The notes under the pieces are model-generated. The model did not search any database, was not told the DNA's origin, and saw only the letters and a list, made by a program, of their open reading frames with translations. This document shows positions 1 to 8,315 of a stretch of 64,000 nt of DNA, piece by piece (within the stretch, counting starts at the first letter, position 1; each line of letters starts with the position of its first letter). The DNA is from an uncultured Bacteroidia bacterium (GTDB taxonomy: Bacteria; Bacteroidota; Bacteroidia; Bacteroidales; UBA932). The DNA is taken from contig CADASN010000003.1 of NCBI GenBank assembly GCA_902790635.1, positions 62,001 through 126,000 on the forward strand, in the 5' to 3' direction. The translations under genes were made by a program, and so were the position numbers.

Positions 1-196
1 GGTCCGAACGGGTGACCGTCATCATCGTATCGACCATGAAGGTCTTGGTATAGCCCGGTTCGACATACTCGGGAAGCGACAGGCGGAGACTCCCGTCCAG
101 GGCCTCCGAACTCTCATCTTCTTCCTTTTTGCAGCCGGTCGTCAGCGCGAAGCCAAGCAACAGGGCCGCCGGGACCAACCATCTGTACATCTTCAT
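1..196 (-). CDS. Lipoprotein, N-terminal part only
   Basis: The reading frame enters from the left edge of the window, so only the first 65 residues are visible. They form a lipoprotein signal: a short basic start, a hydrophobic stretch (WLVPAALLLGFALTTGC), then a lipobox ending at Cys22, followed by KKEEDESS. The mature part begins with an acidic linker of the kind that tethers Bacteroidota lipoproteins to the membrane. The family cannot be told from so little. The ATG at 196 is followed two codons later by a second ATG, and either could be used. It is divergent from the ApbE gene. Confidence 0.7.
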   Translation of the reverse strand, partial: MKMYRWLVPAALLLGFALTTGCKKEEDESSEALDGSLRLSLPEYVEPGYTKTFMVDTMMTVTRSD

Positions 197-248
197 ACTT
201 TCTGCTGTTACAATTTGCAAATATGCGCAATTTTGCGCGAAAAACCGC

Positions 249-256
249 TAACTTTG
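249..256 (+). promoter_or_regulatory. -7 box of the apbE gene
   Basis: TAACTTTG matches the Bacteroidota -7 consensus TAnnTTTG and lies 21 bases before the ATG at 278. It argues for that start rather than an in-frame upstream one, which would lie ahead of the transcript. Confidence 0.5.
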
Positions 257-277
257 TGCAAATACTTTGCCGAACTC

Positions 278-1228
278 ATGTACCGCAAACTTTTTTTCCC
301 GTTTCTGCTCTCCCTCTGCTTCCTGGCCGGATGCCGCCAGGGGAGCTATGCCGTTTTCACCGGCTACGCCCAGGGGGGCACCTATACCGTCAAGGCTGAC
401 CTGAAGGGGATCAGTACCCCCGCGGAGACCATCGGAGCCACCATCGACTCCCTGCTCACCGGCATCGACTTCAGCCTGTCGGGATACAACAAGAACTCCC
501 TGCTGACCCGCTACAATGCCGGCGAGGCCATCGAGCCGGACCGCTATTTCCGCGAGGTCCGCGAGCTTTCGGAGCGCTACAAGGCCGAGACCGGCGGTGC
601 CTTTGACGTCACCGCTGCTCCGCTGTTCGACATCTGGGGTTTCGGCTTCACTTCCGACAGCCTGCCGGATCCCGACCGCGTCGCCGCCGCCCTGGCCGCC
701 TGCAAAGAAGAAAAAGTCCTGAATTTCAATGCAATCGCCCAGGGATACACCTGTGATGTGGTCGCCGGATACCTCCATTCGCTGGGCGTCACCAATATGC
801 TGGTGGACATCGGGGAGATCTTCTGCGAAGGGGTCAACCCTTCCGGCAAGGGCTGGACCATCGGGGTGGATAATCCCACGGATGACAACGACACGCCCGG
901 CCGGGACATCCGGGGCATCTGGCAGTCCGACGGCGGCGCCTACGGCATCGTCACGTCCGGAAACTACCGGAAATTCTATATCAAGGACGGCAAGAAATAC
1001 GCGCACACCATCGACCCCCGGACCGGCTATCCGGTCACGCACGGCCTGCTGAGCGCGACCATCGTCGCCCCGACGGGGGCGGAGGCCGACGCCCTGGCGA
1101 CCGCCTGCATGGTCATCGGCCCGGATCCGGCGCGTGCCCTGATCGAGTCCCGGCCGGACATCGAGGGCTATCTCATCATGGATGACGGGACCTGGATGTC
1201 CGAAGGCTTCGCGGCGCGGGCGCGTTAA
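278..1228 (+). CDS. apbE: ApbE-family FAD:protein FMN transferase, lipoprotein
   Basis: Predicted FAD:protein FMN transferase, which attaches FMN to Thr or Ser of target proteins outside the cytoplasm, such as Rnf or Nqr subunits. The 316-residue product has a lipoprotein signal with lipobox LAGC (Cys19). ApbE signatures follow in order: TGGAFDVTAAPLFDIWG (residues 106-121), NFNAIAQGYTCD (149-160), HTIDPRTGYPV (243-253) and ADALATACMVIG (270-281), the last containing the metal-binding Asp. The length is normal for the family. The start at 278 is preferred because it follows the -7 box at 249-256 and gives a clean signal peptide. No redox-complex operon is in view, so the substrate is unknown. 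Confidence 0.9.
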   Translation: MYRKLFFPFLLSLCFLAGCRQGSYAVFTGYAQGGTYTVKADLKGISTPAETIGATIDSLLTGIDFSLSGYNKNSLLTRYNAGEAIEPDRYFREVRELSERYKAETGGAFDVTAAPLFDIWGFGFTSDSLPDPDRVAAALAACKEEKVLNFNAIAQGYTCDVVAGYLHSLGVTNMLVDIGEIFCEGVNPSGKGWTIGVDNPTDDNDTPGRDIRGIWQSDGGAYGIVTSGNYRKFYIKDGKKYAHTIDPRTGYPVTHGLLSATIVAPTGAEADALATACMVIGPDPARALIESRPDIEGYLIMDDGTWMSEGFAARAR

Positions 1229-1250
1229 TGGGATTTCCCGCGAAAATCAT

Positions 1251-1258
1251 TATCTTTG
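1251..1258 (+). promoter_or_regulatory. -7 box of the DUF4290-ftsK operon
   Basis: TATCTTTG is a perfect TAnnTTTG box, 24 bases before the ATG at 1283. It places the transcript start inside an upstream extension of the frame, so 1283 is the better start. Confidence 0.6.
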
Positions 1259-1282
1259 CCATTCATCATTCTTTTGAAGACT

Positions 1283-1957
1283 ATGGATCGAAACGAAATC
1301 TCCCATACCCTGGATTACAACACCGCCCGCGAACGGCTTGCGATGCCCGAATACGGCCGCAACGTCCTCAAGATGGTCGAGCAGCTGAAAGAGATTCCCG
1401 ACAAGGCCAAGCGCACCGAACAGGCCCGCGCCGTGGTCAAGGTGATGGAGCTGCTCAACCCGCAGGTGCATACCCAGGACAACTTCGAGCAGAAGCTCTG
1501 GGACCATCTCTATATGATTGCCGGCTATGACCTGGACGTGGATTCTCCCTATCCCTGCCCGGTCGCCGAGGAGTTTGCCACGAACCCCGTCCCCATCCCG
1601 ATGAAGGGGACCCGGATCAAGGCCTTCCACTACGGACGCAACATCGAGAGCATCATCAACCTGCTCTGTGAGCAGCCGGACGGTGAAGTCAAGACCGAGA
1701 TGATCCGTGCGCTGGCCATCTACATGCGCCAGCAGTACCTGATCTGGAACAAGGACAGCGTCGCGGACGAGACCATCTTCGCCGACATCGAGAAGCTTTC
1801 CGACTACAGGCTCCGGATCCCCGAGGGGATCAGCCTCAGCAAGATCGCGGGCGACGCCAACTTCTCGCGTCCCGGCATGGGCATCAACGTCGGCCAGCCG
1901 GGCGGCCAGCGGAATCGCTCCAAAAAGAACTACAAGCGTCCCTTCAAGAAAAAATGA
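1283..1957 (+). CDS. DUF4290 family protein
   Basis: Cytoplasmic protein of 224 residues in the Bacteroidota-restricted DUF4290 family, function unknown. It starts MDRNEISHTLDYNTARERL and is mostly helical and charged. The C-terminus is basic and Gln/Gly-rich (NVGQPGGQRNRSKKNYKRP), suggesting possible contact with nucleic acid, though that is inference. There is no signal peptide or membrane segment. Its stop overlaps the ftsK start (ATGA at 1954-1957), so the two are translationally coupled, hinting at a link to chromosome segregation or division. Confidence 0.85.
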   Translation: MDRNEISHTLDYNTARERLAMPEYGRNVLKMVEQLKEIPDKAKRTEQARAVVKVMELLNPQVHTQDNFEQKLWDHLYMIAGYDLDVDSPYPCPVAEEFATNPVPIPMKGTRIKAFHYGRNIESIINLLCEQPDGEVKTEMIRALAIYMRQQYLIWNKDSVADETIFADIEKLSDYRLRIPEGISLSKIAGDANFSRPGMGINVGQPGGQRNRSKKNYKRPFKKK

Positions 1958-4389
1958 GAATCTGGAAATCCTGGGATGAAGAAGAGCGGGCCTCGGCGGT
2001 CCGGATCGCGGGACTCTGTGTCGCCGCGCTGACCCTCTTCATCTTCATCGCGACATTTTCCTACCTCTTCCACTGGCGGGAGGACATGAGCCTGCTCGGC
2101 GATCCGGATGCGATGCAGGCGGACCGGGCCGTTGGCAATGCCGCCGGCAAGCTCGGTTTCAAGACCGGTTACCTGCTGGTTTGCAACCTGTTCGGTCTGG
2201 GGAGCTTCTCCCTGCTGCTCATCCTGGCCGCCGTGTCCATCCGTCTGCTGGCGCGCGACTGGCCCAAATCCCTGCTGAAGACCTCGCTCATCGCGTTGTT
2301 CGGCGCCTTCATCTCCTCCCTGCCGCTGGCCTTTATCGGTAAGCTGGCCGGCCTGGATACCCTGTTCGGCGGCGGACTCGGCGGACGTTGCGGCTCGGCC
2401 GTGATCGGCTGGGCGGAGAACCTCTTCGGGCCGGTCGTCACCGGCCTGTTCGTCGTCATCCTCATCGCCGCATTCCTGTTCTTCGCTTCCAAGCGCTTCA
2501 ACCACTGGTTCTCGACGATCGGGCAGCCGAAAGACTCGCCGGAAAACCCGGAGCCTGACGCCCCGGAGATTCCTGCCGTTGCGGAGACCGACCTTCCCGA
2601 AGAGCCGGAGCCTGACCTGGGCAGCGACCTGTTCCTGCCGGACGACACCCAGGGCGACCCTGTCACGGAGCCGGACAAGCCGGTCGTTACCGTCCGGAAG
2701 GAGGAGCCGGAGACCGGGGAGCCGACCGGGGAGAAGTCCGAAGAAGGGAGCTTCACGATCATCACCGACGACGAAGGCCTGGAAGCCGAAAACGTCGAAG
2801 ACCTCCAGCCCATTGACAACCGCCTGGATCCGCCGGACGGTTTGCCAAAATACAAATTCCCGTCGCTGGACCTGCTGGAGAGCTATGCCAGCGGCCGCCA
2901 CGAGGTCTCTACGGAGGAGCTCACGCGCAACAACAACAAGATCCGCGCGGCGCTGGCCAACTACAAGATCCAGGTCACGGATGTCAAGGCCATCGTGGGC
3001 CCGACCGTGACCCTCTACAAGGTCTATCCCGCCCCCGGCGTGAAGATTGCTGACATCAAGAAACTCCAGGAGGACATCGCCCTCTCGCTCAATGCGAAAG
3101 GTGTACGCGTCGTGACCCTGTCCGACTCCGTCGGCATCGAAGTCGCCAACGACTACTCCTCCATCGTGCCGCTGAAGGCGCTGCTCAACGACGACGCCTT
3201 CCGCAACAGCAAGGCCGACCTGCCGGTCGCCATCGGCTATACGATCACCCAGAAGGTCCGCGTCTTCGACCTGGCAGATGCGCCGCACCTGCTCGTCGCC
3301 GGTGCGACGAAGCAGGGCAAGTCCGTCGGACTCAACGTCATCGTGTCCTCGCTGCTCTACAGCAAGCATCCGTCCGAGCTGAAGTTCGTCTTCATCGATC
3401 CCAAGATGGTCGAATTCTCTGCCTATGCGCAGCTGCTCAAGCACTATCTGGCCGTACTGCCGGATGCCGCCGACGAGGAGGATGAGCGGAACAGCGCCAT
3501 TGTCAAAAAGCCCAAGGATGCGGAGAAGATCCTCCGCTCGCTGTGCACGGAGATGGACGACCGCTACGAGCTGCTCAGCAAGGCCGGTGTCAACAAGATC
3601 ACCCTCTACAACGAGAAATACAAAGAACGCAAGCTGCGTCCGGACAAGGGACACCGTTTCCTGCCCTTCATCGTCGTGGTGGTCGATGAGTATGCCGACC
3701 TGACGATGACCACGGGCGCCGCCCCGGAGGCGCGCGCCGCCAGCCGGAGCATCACCAACTCCATCATCCGTCTCGCCCAGAAGGGCCGTGCGGCCGGCCT
3801 GCATGTAATCCTCGCGACCCAGCGGCCGTCCGTGGACGTGATCTCAGGTATCATCAAGAGCAACTTCCCGATGCGTATCGCCTTCCGCGTGGCTTCCCGT
3901 GTGGACTCGACGACCATTTTGGACGCTCCCGGCGCGGAGAAGCTCATCGGTCGCGGCGACATGCTCTTCTCCGCCGGGATCGAGTCCGAGCGCATCCAGT
4001 GCGGCTTCATCGACGGCAAGGAGATCGACGCGGTCACGGAATTCATCGGCAGCCAGACCGGCTACGGCCGCTGCTACAACACGCCTTACTATCTGCCATC
4101 TCCCGAGGAGGCATCTCCGGAGGGCGGCGAAGGCGGCGGCATGGTCGATATGAGCAAGGTGGACGAGCGTTTCGAGGAAGCCGCCAAGATGGTGGTCCTC
4201 AGCCAGCGCGGCTCAACTTCCGACCTCCAGCGCAAGCTGGGCATGGGCTATGCCAAGGCGGGCCGCGTGATGGACCAGCTCGAAGCGGCCGGCATCGTCG
4301 GCCCGCAGGAGGGCTCCAAGGCGCGCCAGGTCCTCGTCCCGGACCTCAACAGCCTGCAGCCTATCCTGGATGCGTTCCTGCATCGGTAG
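1954..4389 (+). CDS. ftsK: DNA translocase FtsK/SpoIIIE
   Basis: ATP-driven DNA pump at the division septum that clears and aligns chromosome termini. The 811 residues comprise about four N-terminal membrane helices (residues 20-175), an acidic Pro/Glu-rich linker (about 185-300), the RecA-like motor, and a C-terminal winged-helix gamma domain (about 745-811, starting SQRGSTSDLQRKLGMGYAKA) that would read KOPS-like sites. Walker A is GATKQGKS at 450-457 and Walker B is VVVVDEYADL near 573-582. The motor carries an acidic insert (DAADEEDERN) after the KHYLAVLP segment. The start overlaps the upstream stop by four bases. Confidence 0.96.
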   Translation: MRIWKSWDEEERASAVRIAGLCVAALTLFIFIATFSYLFHWREDMSLLGDPDAMQADRAVGNAAGKLGFKTGYLLVCNLFGLGSFSLLLILAAVSIRLLARDWPKSLLKTSLIALFGAFISSLPLAFIGKLAGLDTLFGGGLGGRCGSAVIGWAENLFGPVVTGLFVVILIAAFLFFASKRFNHWFSTIGQPKDSPENPEPDAPEIPAVAETDLPEEPEPDLGSDLFLPDDTQGDPVTEPDKPVVTVRKEEPETGEPTGEKSEEGSFTIITDDEGLEAENVEDLQPIDNRLDPPDGLPKYKFPSLDLLESYASGRHEVSTEELTRNNNKIRAALANYKIQVTDVKAIVGPTVTLYKVYPAPGVKIADIKKLQEDIALSLNAKGVRVVTLSDSVGIEVANDYSSIVPLKALLNDDAFRNSKADLPVAIGYTITQKVRVFDLADAPHLLVAGATKQGKSVGLNVIVSSLLYSKHPSELKFVFIDPKMVEFSAYAQLLKHYLAVLPDAADEEDERNSAIVKKPKDAEKILRSLCTEMDDRYELLSKAGVNKITLYNEKYKERKLRPDKGHRFLPFIVVVVDEYADLTMTTGAAPEARAASRSITNSIIRLAQKGRAAGLHVILATQRPSVDVISGIIKSNFPMRIAFRVASRVDSTTILDAPGAEKLIGRGDMLFSAGIESERIQCGFIDGKEIDAVTEFIGSQTGYGRCYNTPYYLPSPEEASPEGGEGGGMVDMSKVDERFEEAAKMVVLSQRGSTSDLQRKLGMGYAKAGRVMDQLEAAGIVGPQEGSKARQVLVPDLNSLQPILDAFLHR

Positions 4390-4418
4390 TTCGGAACCGT
4401 CCACACGCCGAGCCTGAA

Positions 4419-4459
4419 ACAAATGTCCGGAGAATCTTGCTGATTCTCCGGACATTTGT
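4419..4459. terminator. Bidirectional terminator between ftsK and the head-GIN gene
   Basis: Perfect 18-bp inverted repeat (4419-4436 and 4442-4459) with a 5-base loop, between the convergent genes ftsK and the GIN-domain gene. The stem contains AATGTCCGGAGAATC. U-rich flanks are weak, so this may be a transcription barrier rather than a classic intrinsic terminator. Confidence 0.8.
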
Positions 4460-4479
4460 CTTATATCGTGTGGGGACTC

Positions 4480-5421
4480 CTAGAGCTGCGTCAGTGAGGC
4501 GCCGCGGGAGATGCTCTGGCCGGTGATGCGGAAGTTCGGCCCGGCTTTGTAGTGGCAGGAGGCGGCTCCGGAGAGCTTGATTTCCATTTCCTTCTCGACG
4601 TTGATCATGGCGTGGGCGGCACCGGAGAGCGAGACTTTTGCCTGGCCGGCCGGGGTGTTCGCGGCATTGATCTTGGCCGCGCCGGTACCGGAGAGTTTCA
4701 GCTCATCAGCGGAGCCTTTCCATTCGAGGTTGACGGCGCCGTTGGCTTCGATGTCCATCTTCCGGACCTGGGCGTTGAGGGTAAGTTTGGCGGCACCGGA
4801 CAATTCCAGATCGATTTCACCCACCGTGCCGGGCTTGATACCGGTGTCCAGGCTGCCTTTCACGGCTCCGGACAGTTCTGCCTCGACGGTGGTGAAGCTG
4901 CCTTTCAGGTCGATGTTGCTGGCTCCGCTGCACCGGATCTCGGCCTGGCGGGCTTCGACATTCAGTCCCTTGAGATGGGTGGCGCCGCTCATCTTGAGCT
5001 CGAACTCCTTGCCGCCCGGGAAGATGGCGTCACCGGCGTTGAGGGTGGACGCTCCGGACATCTCAAGTCCGGTCAGGGTGGGCATCGTGACGGTGGCGCG
5101 CACTTCCTTGAGCCGGGACGTTTCCATCCTGAGCCGGATGTCGCGCGGCATGTCTTTCATCTCCAGGCACAAGGTATTGTCGGAGACATGGACTTCAAGG
5201 AATGGCATGATGTAGTCCGGGGCTTCCACCGTGACGGAATACTTGCCTGAACGGCTGAGATCGACGGAATAGATGCTGGAGACCTTGATGGCGTTGAAGC
5301 CGGTGAGGCGGTATTCCTTGGTCTCTTTCTTGGCGCCGGCCGGATCGGATGCGGCCTGGACGGCGGAGAGGGGCAGTGCAGCCATCAGGGCTGCTGCGAG
5401 CAGGGTGTACAATCTTTTCAT
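4480..5421 (-). CDS. Head-GIN domain (DUF2807) exported protein
   Basis: Exported 313-residue protein with a signal peptide (MKRLYTLLAAALMAALPLSA) followed by a DUF2807/head-GIN domain. The domain begins EYRLTGFNAIKVSSIYSVDL and continues as beta-helix-like repeats with recurring LSGA turns (MSGAST, MSGATH, LSGAVKG, LSGAAKL, LSGAAH, LSGAASC). The family is often called a putative auto-transporter adhesin, but its real role is unknown. It is the last gene of a three-gene operon after an ECF sigma factor and a small membrane protein, with only a 4-base gap, so it is probably an effector of that envelope-stress or surface-sensing unit. Confidence 0.88.
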   Translation of the reverse strand: MKRLYTLLAAALMAALPLSAVQAASDPAGAKKETKEYRLTGFNAIKVSSIYSVDLSRSGKYSVTVEAPDYIMPFLEVHVSDNTLCLEMKDMPRDIRLRMETSRLKEVRATVTMPTLTGLEMSGASTLNAGDAIFPGGKEFELKMSGATHLKGLNVEARQAEIRCSGASNIDLKGSFTTVEAELSGAVKGSLDTGIKPGTVGEIDLELSGAAKLTLNAQVRKMDIEANGAVNLEWKGSADELKLSGTGAAKINAANTPAGQAKVSLSGAAHAMINVEKEMEIKLSGAASCHYKAGPNFRITGQSISRGASLTQL

Positions 5422-5425
5422 GGTA

Positions 5426-5944
5426 TCAATAATTATTCAGTTTTCTGGCACCGGCGAGCAGTTCGCCGTAATATTCCTTGAGGATGCGGGCCCGCTGCCG
5501 AGGGGAGAGTTCGTCGGGGAGCTGCGTGAAGAGGGGATCCGTTTCTTCCGTCATTTCCTGCAACGTGAGGTCCCGGTCGCTTCCGGCTTCGGGCGGGAGC
5601 TGGCCGTAGATTTCCGCGACCTGGTCCATGTAGGCCAGGTAGATGGCGGCGGGGTCATTGCCCGCGCGCCGGAACGGATCGCCCGGGCGCAGGATCAGAA
5701 GGACGGCGAGGCACGCAGCCAGCGCGCAGGCCCAGGTGGCCGGGTGGCGGAGGAGATCCGCCGGCCGGAGCCGGCGAAAGAAGGACGAGAGGCGTGTGCG
5801 GGGCGATCCGCCGGAGACGGGCGCGGCTGCCGGAAGCGGCGTGACGTCCAGCCGGGCGAGGAAGCGCTCTTCGTGTCCGGGGGCGGGTTCCTGCGTGTCG
5901 AAATCTGCGGCATGTGCGCGGATATATGTTTCAAAATCTATCAT
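5426..5944 (-). CDS. Putative anti-sigma factor, single membrane helix
   Basis: A 172-residue protein with a cytoplasmic N-terminal region of about 60 residues, one membrane helix (about 66-86, HPATWACALAACLAVLLIL), and a C-terminal periplasmic part rich in charged and Gln residues. It lies 6 bases after the stop of an ECF sigma factor, the usual place for a cognate anti-sigma. No zinc HxxxCxxC motif is seen, and sequence alone does not prove the function. The C-terminal helix (LSPRQRARILKEYYGELL) could sense an envelope ligand. The role is inferred from position and topology. Confidence 0.65.
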   Translation of the reverse strand: MIDFETYIRAHAADFDTQEPAPGHEERFLARLDVTPLPAAAPVSGGSPRTRLSSFFRRLRPADLLRHPATWACALAACLAVLLILRPGDPFRRAGNDPAAIYLAYMDQVAEIYGQLPPEAGSDRDLTLQEMTEETDPLFTQLPDELSPRQRARILKEYYGELLAGARKLNNY

Positions 5945-5950
5945 ATCTTG

Positions 5951-6469
5951 TTACTTTTTCAATAATTCAGCCAGTTTGGCGCGTCCGCGGGAGTAGAGCG
6001 AGCGGAGGGTCGTCTCTTTCCTGCCGGTCAGGGCGGCGATCTCCTCGTAGTCCAGGCCTTCGAGCAGGACGAGGTTCAGGATCAGCCGGTAGGGGTCCGG
6101 AAGGCTGTCCAGTGCATCCTTTACCCGGTTGAGAACCAGGGATTCGCCGGATAAGGTGGCGGACAGGTCTTCGGTGCCGGTGGATAACGCTTCGGAGGAA
6201 CTGTCCTCCGTGAGCGCGTAATCCTCCAGGAAAGCATCCCTGCGCTGCCGCTTGCGGAGCGTGTCGATGGCGCCGCGGATGCAGGTGCGGGCGAGCCAGG
6301 CGGAGACCTGCGCATCCGAGGAGAAATCCCGCTCCGCGGAGACGAACTTGAGGATGGTATCCTGCATCACCTCCTCCGCTTCGTCCGAATCCCGGAGAAT
6401 CCGCCATGCGATGTTGTACAGGCGCCGGTGGTGTTCTCCGTAGAATTGCGTGATCTCTTGTCGTGTCAT
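5951..6469 (-). CDS. ECF-type RNA polymerase sigma factor
   Basis: Alternative sigma-70 factor of 172 residues. Region 2 spans about 10-78 (YGEHHRRLYNIAWRILRDSD, then AEEVMQDTILKF and the WLARTCIRGAIDTLRKRQ helix). Region 4 spans 119-172 (LDSLPDPYRLILNLVLLEG, then YEEIAALTGRKETTLRSLYSRGRAKL), a helix-turn-helix for the -35 element. It heads an operon with a putative anti-sigma and a head-GIN surface protein, and would direct polymerase to that operon and others on release. The promoter is not obvious: the 60-base gap before it holds the rsmD terminator. Confidence 0.93.
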   Translation of the reverse strand: MTRQEITQFYGEHHRRLYNIAWRILRDSDEAEEVMQDTILKFVSAERDFSSDAQVSAWLARTCIRGAIDTLRKRQRRDAFLEDYALTEDSSSEALSTGTEDLSATLSGESLVLNRVKDALDSLPDPYRLILNLVLLEGLDYEEIAALTGRKETTLRSLYSRGRAKLAELLKK

Positions 6470-6499
6470 CTCTGGATGCTTTCCGTCTATATAACGAAA

Positions 6500-6530
6500 A
6501 ACGGACCGGATTGTTGCAAACCGGTCCGTT
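6500..6530 (-). terminator. rsmD terminator overlapping its stop codon
   Basis: A 10-bp perfect stem (AACGGACCGG at 6500-6509 pairing with 6521-6530) is followed on the minus strand by TTTTCG. The stop codon of rsmD (6529-6531) is part of the stem, so translation to the end would melt it. Confidence 0.75.
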
Positions 6531-7062
6531 ATTTTTCAAAGAAACTGAAATGCACGCGTCCGTAGATCTTCTCTTTCTTGAACAAGGGATGGTCCCGGAA
6601 CGAATGCTCGTCTCCGTGCTCCAGTATGAAATAACAGCCCGGGTGGAGCAGGTCGCGCGACAGAACCTTGTCCGGGATGGTCTCCAGCCCTTCGAGCGCA
6701 TAGGGGGGATCTGCGAAGATGAGGTCGAACTTCTCCCGGCAGATCGGCAGGAAGTCGAAGACGTTGGCATGGACGGCCGTGACGTTGTCCAGGCCCAGGC
6801 GGGCGGCCTCGCGGCGGATGAAAGCGGCATGCTCCCGGTTCATCTCGATGCTGTAGACGCGGGCCGCTCCGCGGGAGGCGAACTCGAAGGAGATGGCTCC
6901 CGTGCCCCCGAAGAGATCGAGGACTTGCAGGTCCTCGAATTCATATTCGTTGTTCAGGACATTGAAAAGGCCTTCCCGGGCGAAATCCGTGGTAGGCCGT
7001 GCTCCGTAGCCCATTGGGGGCTGGATGGGTTTGCCCTTGAGCCGCCCTCCGATAATCCTCAT
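6529..7062 (-). CDS. rsmD: 16S rRNA (guanine(966)-N2)-methyltransferase RsmD
   Basis: SAM-dependent methyltransferase that modifies G966 of 16S rRNA late in 30S assembly. The 177 residues start MRIIGGRLKGKPIQPP, typical of RsmD. SAM-binding motif I is LDLFGGTGAISFE (48-60), the acidic strand end is SIEMN (71-75), and the catalytic DPPY is at 118-121. Length is normal. The start overlaps the stop of the upstream DUF3822 gene (ATGA, 7059-7062), an arrangement conserved in Bacteroidota. Confidence 0.93.
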   Translation of the reverse strand: MRIIGGRLKGKPIQPPMGYGARPTTDFAREGLFNVLNNEYEFEDLQVLDLFGGTGAISFEFASRGAARVYSIEMNREHAAFIRREAARLGLDNVTAVHANVFDFLPICREKFDLIFADPPYALEGLETIPDKVLSRDLLHPGCYFILEHGDEHSFRDHPLFKKEKIYGRVHFSFFEK

Positions 7063-7514
7063 AGCCGGACGACGGACTTGAAATAACGGTACAGGGACAT
7101 CTCCTCCCCGGCGTCGAGCTCTGTCATCCAGCAGATGGTCGAGAACTCGGGATTGAGCTGCAGGGAGTTCAGGGACAGGAAGATGTAATACTGAGCCGTG
7201 GTGAAATCCGCCGCCGGGAAACTGTTGGCGAGCAGCAGGCTCTTGCCCTGGGCGACGCCCAGATAGAGCCGGTCTCCCACGCGGCTGCAGAGGATCTTGT
7301 TGTACTCCGGGCAGGCGGGCAAGTGCATGAGGATCTTGTAGATCTCCGGAGTATCAACGACACTGTCCCCGTCTTGTGCATAGACGAGGACAGCGTCGTA
7401 ATGAGGTATGTCGAGGTATCCGACAACCTGCCCTTCCTTCAGATCCGCCACTTCAGCCAGTGCTTCATGCGCTGACGCAGGATCGAAAAACTGGGAAGGG
7501 ACAAGGGTGAACAC
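7059..7514 (-). CDS. DUF3822 family protein, N-terminally short
   Basis: The 151 residues match the second half of DUF3822 proteins, cytoplasmic ASKHA-fold-like proteins of unknown role regularly found just before rsmD. The segments FTLVPSQFFDP near the start and LANSFPAADFTTAQYYIFLSL later are recognisable. From memory, family members are roughly 250 residues or more and reach the FTLVP segment only after about 70-80 residues, so the N-terminal lobe seems absent. The start is GTG at 7514, overlapping the TAG of the upstream gene by one base. An in-frame TAA a few codons upstream rules out a longer product. Confidence 0.7.
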   Translation of the reverse strand: MFTLVPSQFFDPASAHEALAEVADLKEGQVVGYLDIPHYDAVLVYAQDGDSVVDTPEIYKILMHLPACPEYNKILCSRVGDRLYLGVAQGKSLLLANSFPAADFTTAQYYIFLSLNSLQLNPEFSTICWMTELDAGEEMSLYRYFKSVVRL

Positions 7515-8215
7515 TACTCCCAGTTACCTGCGTTGTTGTTCGGGGCGGTGATGGAACCAACCTGCAGGCCTTCGTAGCGGTTGAGGTCGCGGCTCTCAGC
7601 ATTCAGGTTGATGATGAGCTGCCTGTCCATGCCCTTGAGGAGGGACTTCCAGGGGACGCGGGCTTCGAAGAGGGGCACGGGCACGCCGGACACCATCTTG
7701 GTGGTAGCTTCCATCTGGACGGGCTCCTTGCCGGAGAACGGGATGTACTTGAGCGAGTCGATGCTGAAGTCCGGACGGCCGTTGAAGAGGGTGTCACGCA
7801 CCGGAACCTTGGTGACGGTGGAGAACACGACCTTCTGTCCGGCCTCGTAGGCTTCCTGGAGCTTGGCGGTCAGCTGCTCGGGTTTGAGCTTCTTGTTGGC
7901 TTTCTTGATAGCCTCGGTGTTGATCACGGCGAGGGAGTCGTCCATGGAACCGATCTGCATCACGATCTCCATCTGGCCGTTCTCATAGAACTGCTTCAGG
8001 GAGTCGACAGAGGAGTTGAACTTGCCCGTGACGGACTTGTAGGCGACCTGGAGGGTGCGGATGTCCTTGAGGCGCTGGACGGCGACGGCCTGGCGGCTGT
8101 CCTTCTCCCTGTTGAAGTTGACCGGCTTCATGATGTTGCTGTAGAGCAGATACACCAAACCGCAGATAGCTGCGAGGAGGATAACTTCAATGATAATCTT
8201 AACTGCTTTGTTCAT
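7514..8215 (-). CDS. Conserved protein with N-terminal membrane anchor, unknown function
   Basis: A 233-residue protein with one membrane helix near the N-terminus (IIIEVILLAAICGLVYLLYS, about 8-27) and a large, probably periplasmic, domain. The segment after the helix (DSRQAVAVQRLKDIRTLQVAY) recalls the alpha-1 region of type II pseudopilin-like proteins, but no prepilin cleavage motif is visible, so that is not claimed. No known domain is recognised. It heads the DUF3822-rsmD operon, with a one-base overlap to the next gene, and is divergent from the NrnA-like gene. Confidence 0.7.
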   Translation of the reverse strand: MNKAVKIIIEVILLAAICGLVYLLYSNIMKPVNFNREKDSRQAVAVQRLKDIRTLQVAYKSVTGKFNSSVDSLKQFYENGQMEIVMQIGSMDDSLAVINTEAIKKANKKLKPEQLTAKLQEAYEAGQKVVFSTVTKVPVRDTLFNGRPDFSIDSLKYIPFSGKEPVQMEATTKMVSGVPVPLFEARVPWKSLLKGMDRQLIINLNAESRDLNRYEGLQVGSITAPNNNAGNWE

Positions 8216-8249
8216 TTTATGGTTAGTTTATTTGATTTCCAAAGTCCCA

Positions 8250-8297
8250 CAAAGTTATGAAAATGATTTATCAAATGCAATATTCTTATTAAATTTG
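8250..8297. promoter_or_regulatory. Divergent promoter pair
   Basis: Two -7 boxes face away from each other: TAACTTTG on the minus strand (8257 to 8250) for the membrane-anchored protein operon, and TAAATTTG on the plus strand (8290-8297) for the phosphoesterase at 8316. Upstream elements are imperfect: TTGC 19 bases ahead on the minus strand and TTTA 19 bases ahead on the plus strand. Confidence 0.6.
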
Positions 8298-8315
8298 CGG
8301 AAGATTTTTGGTAGT

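Noticed and set aside
1930..3804. Long open frame antisense to ftsK
   Set aside because: It is a by-product of GC-rich codon use in ftsK; the product is low-complexity Arg/Gly/Asp-rich with no domain, and ftsK is unmistakable.
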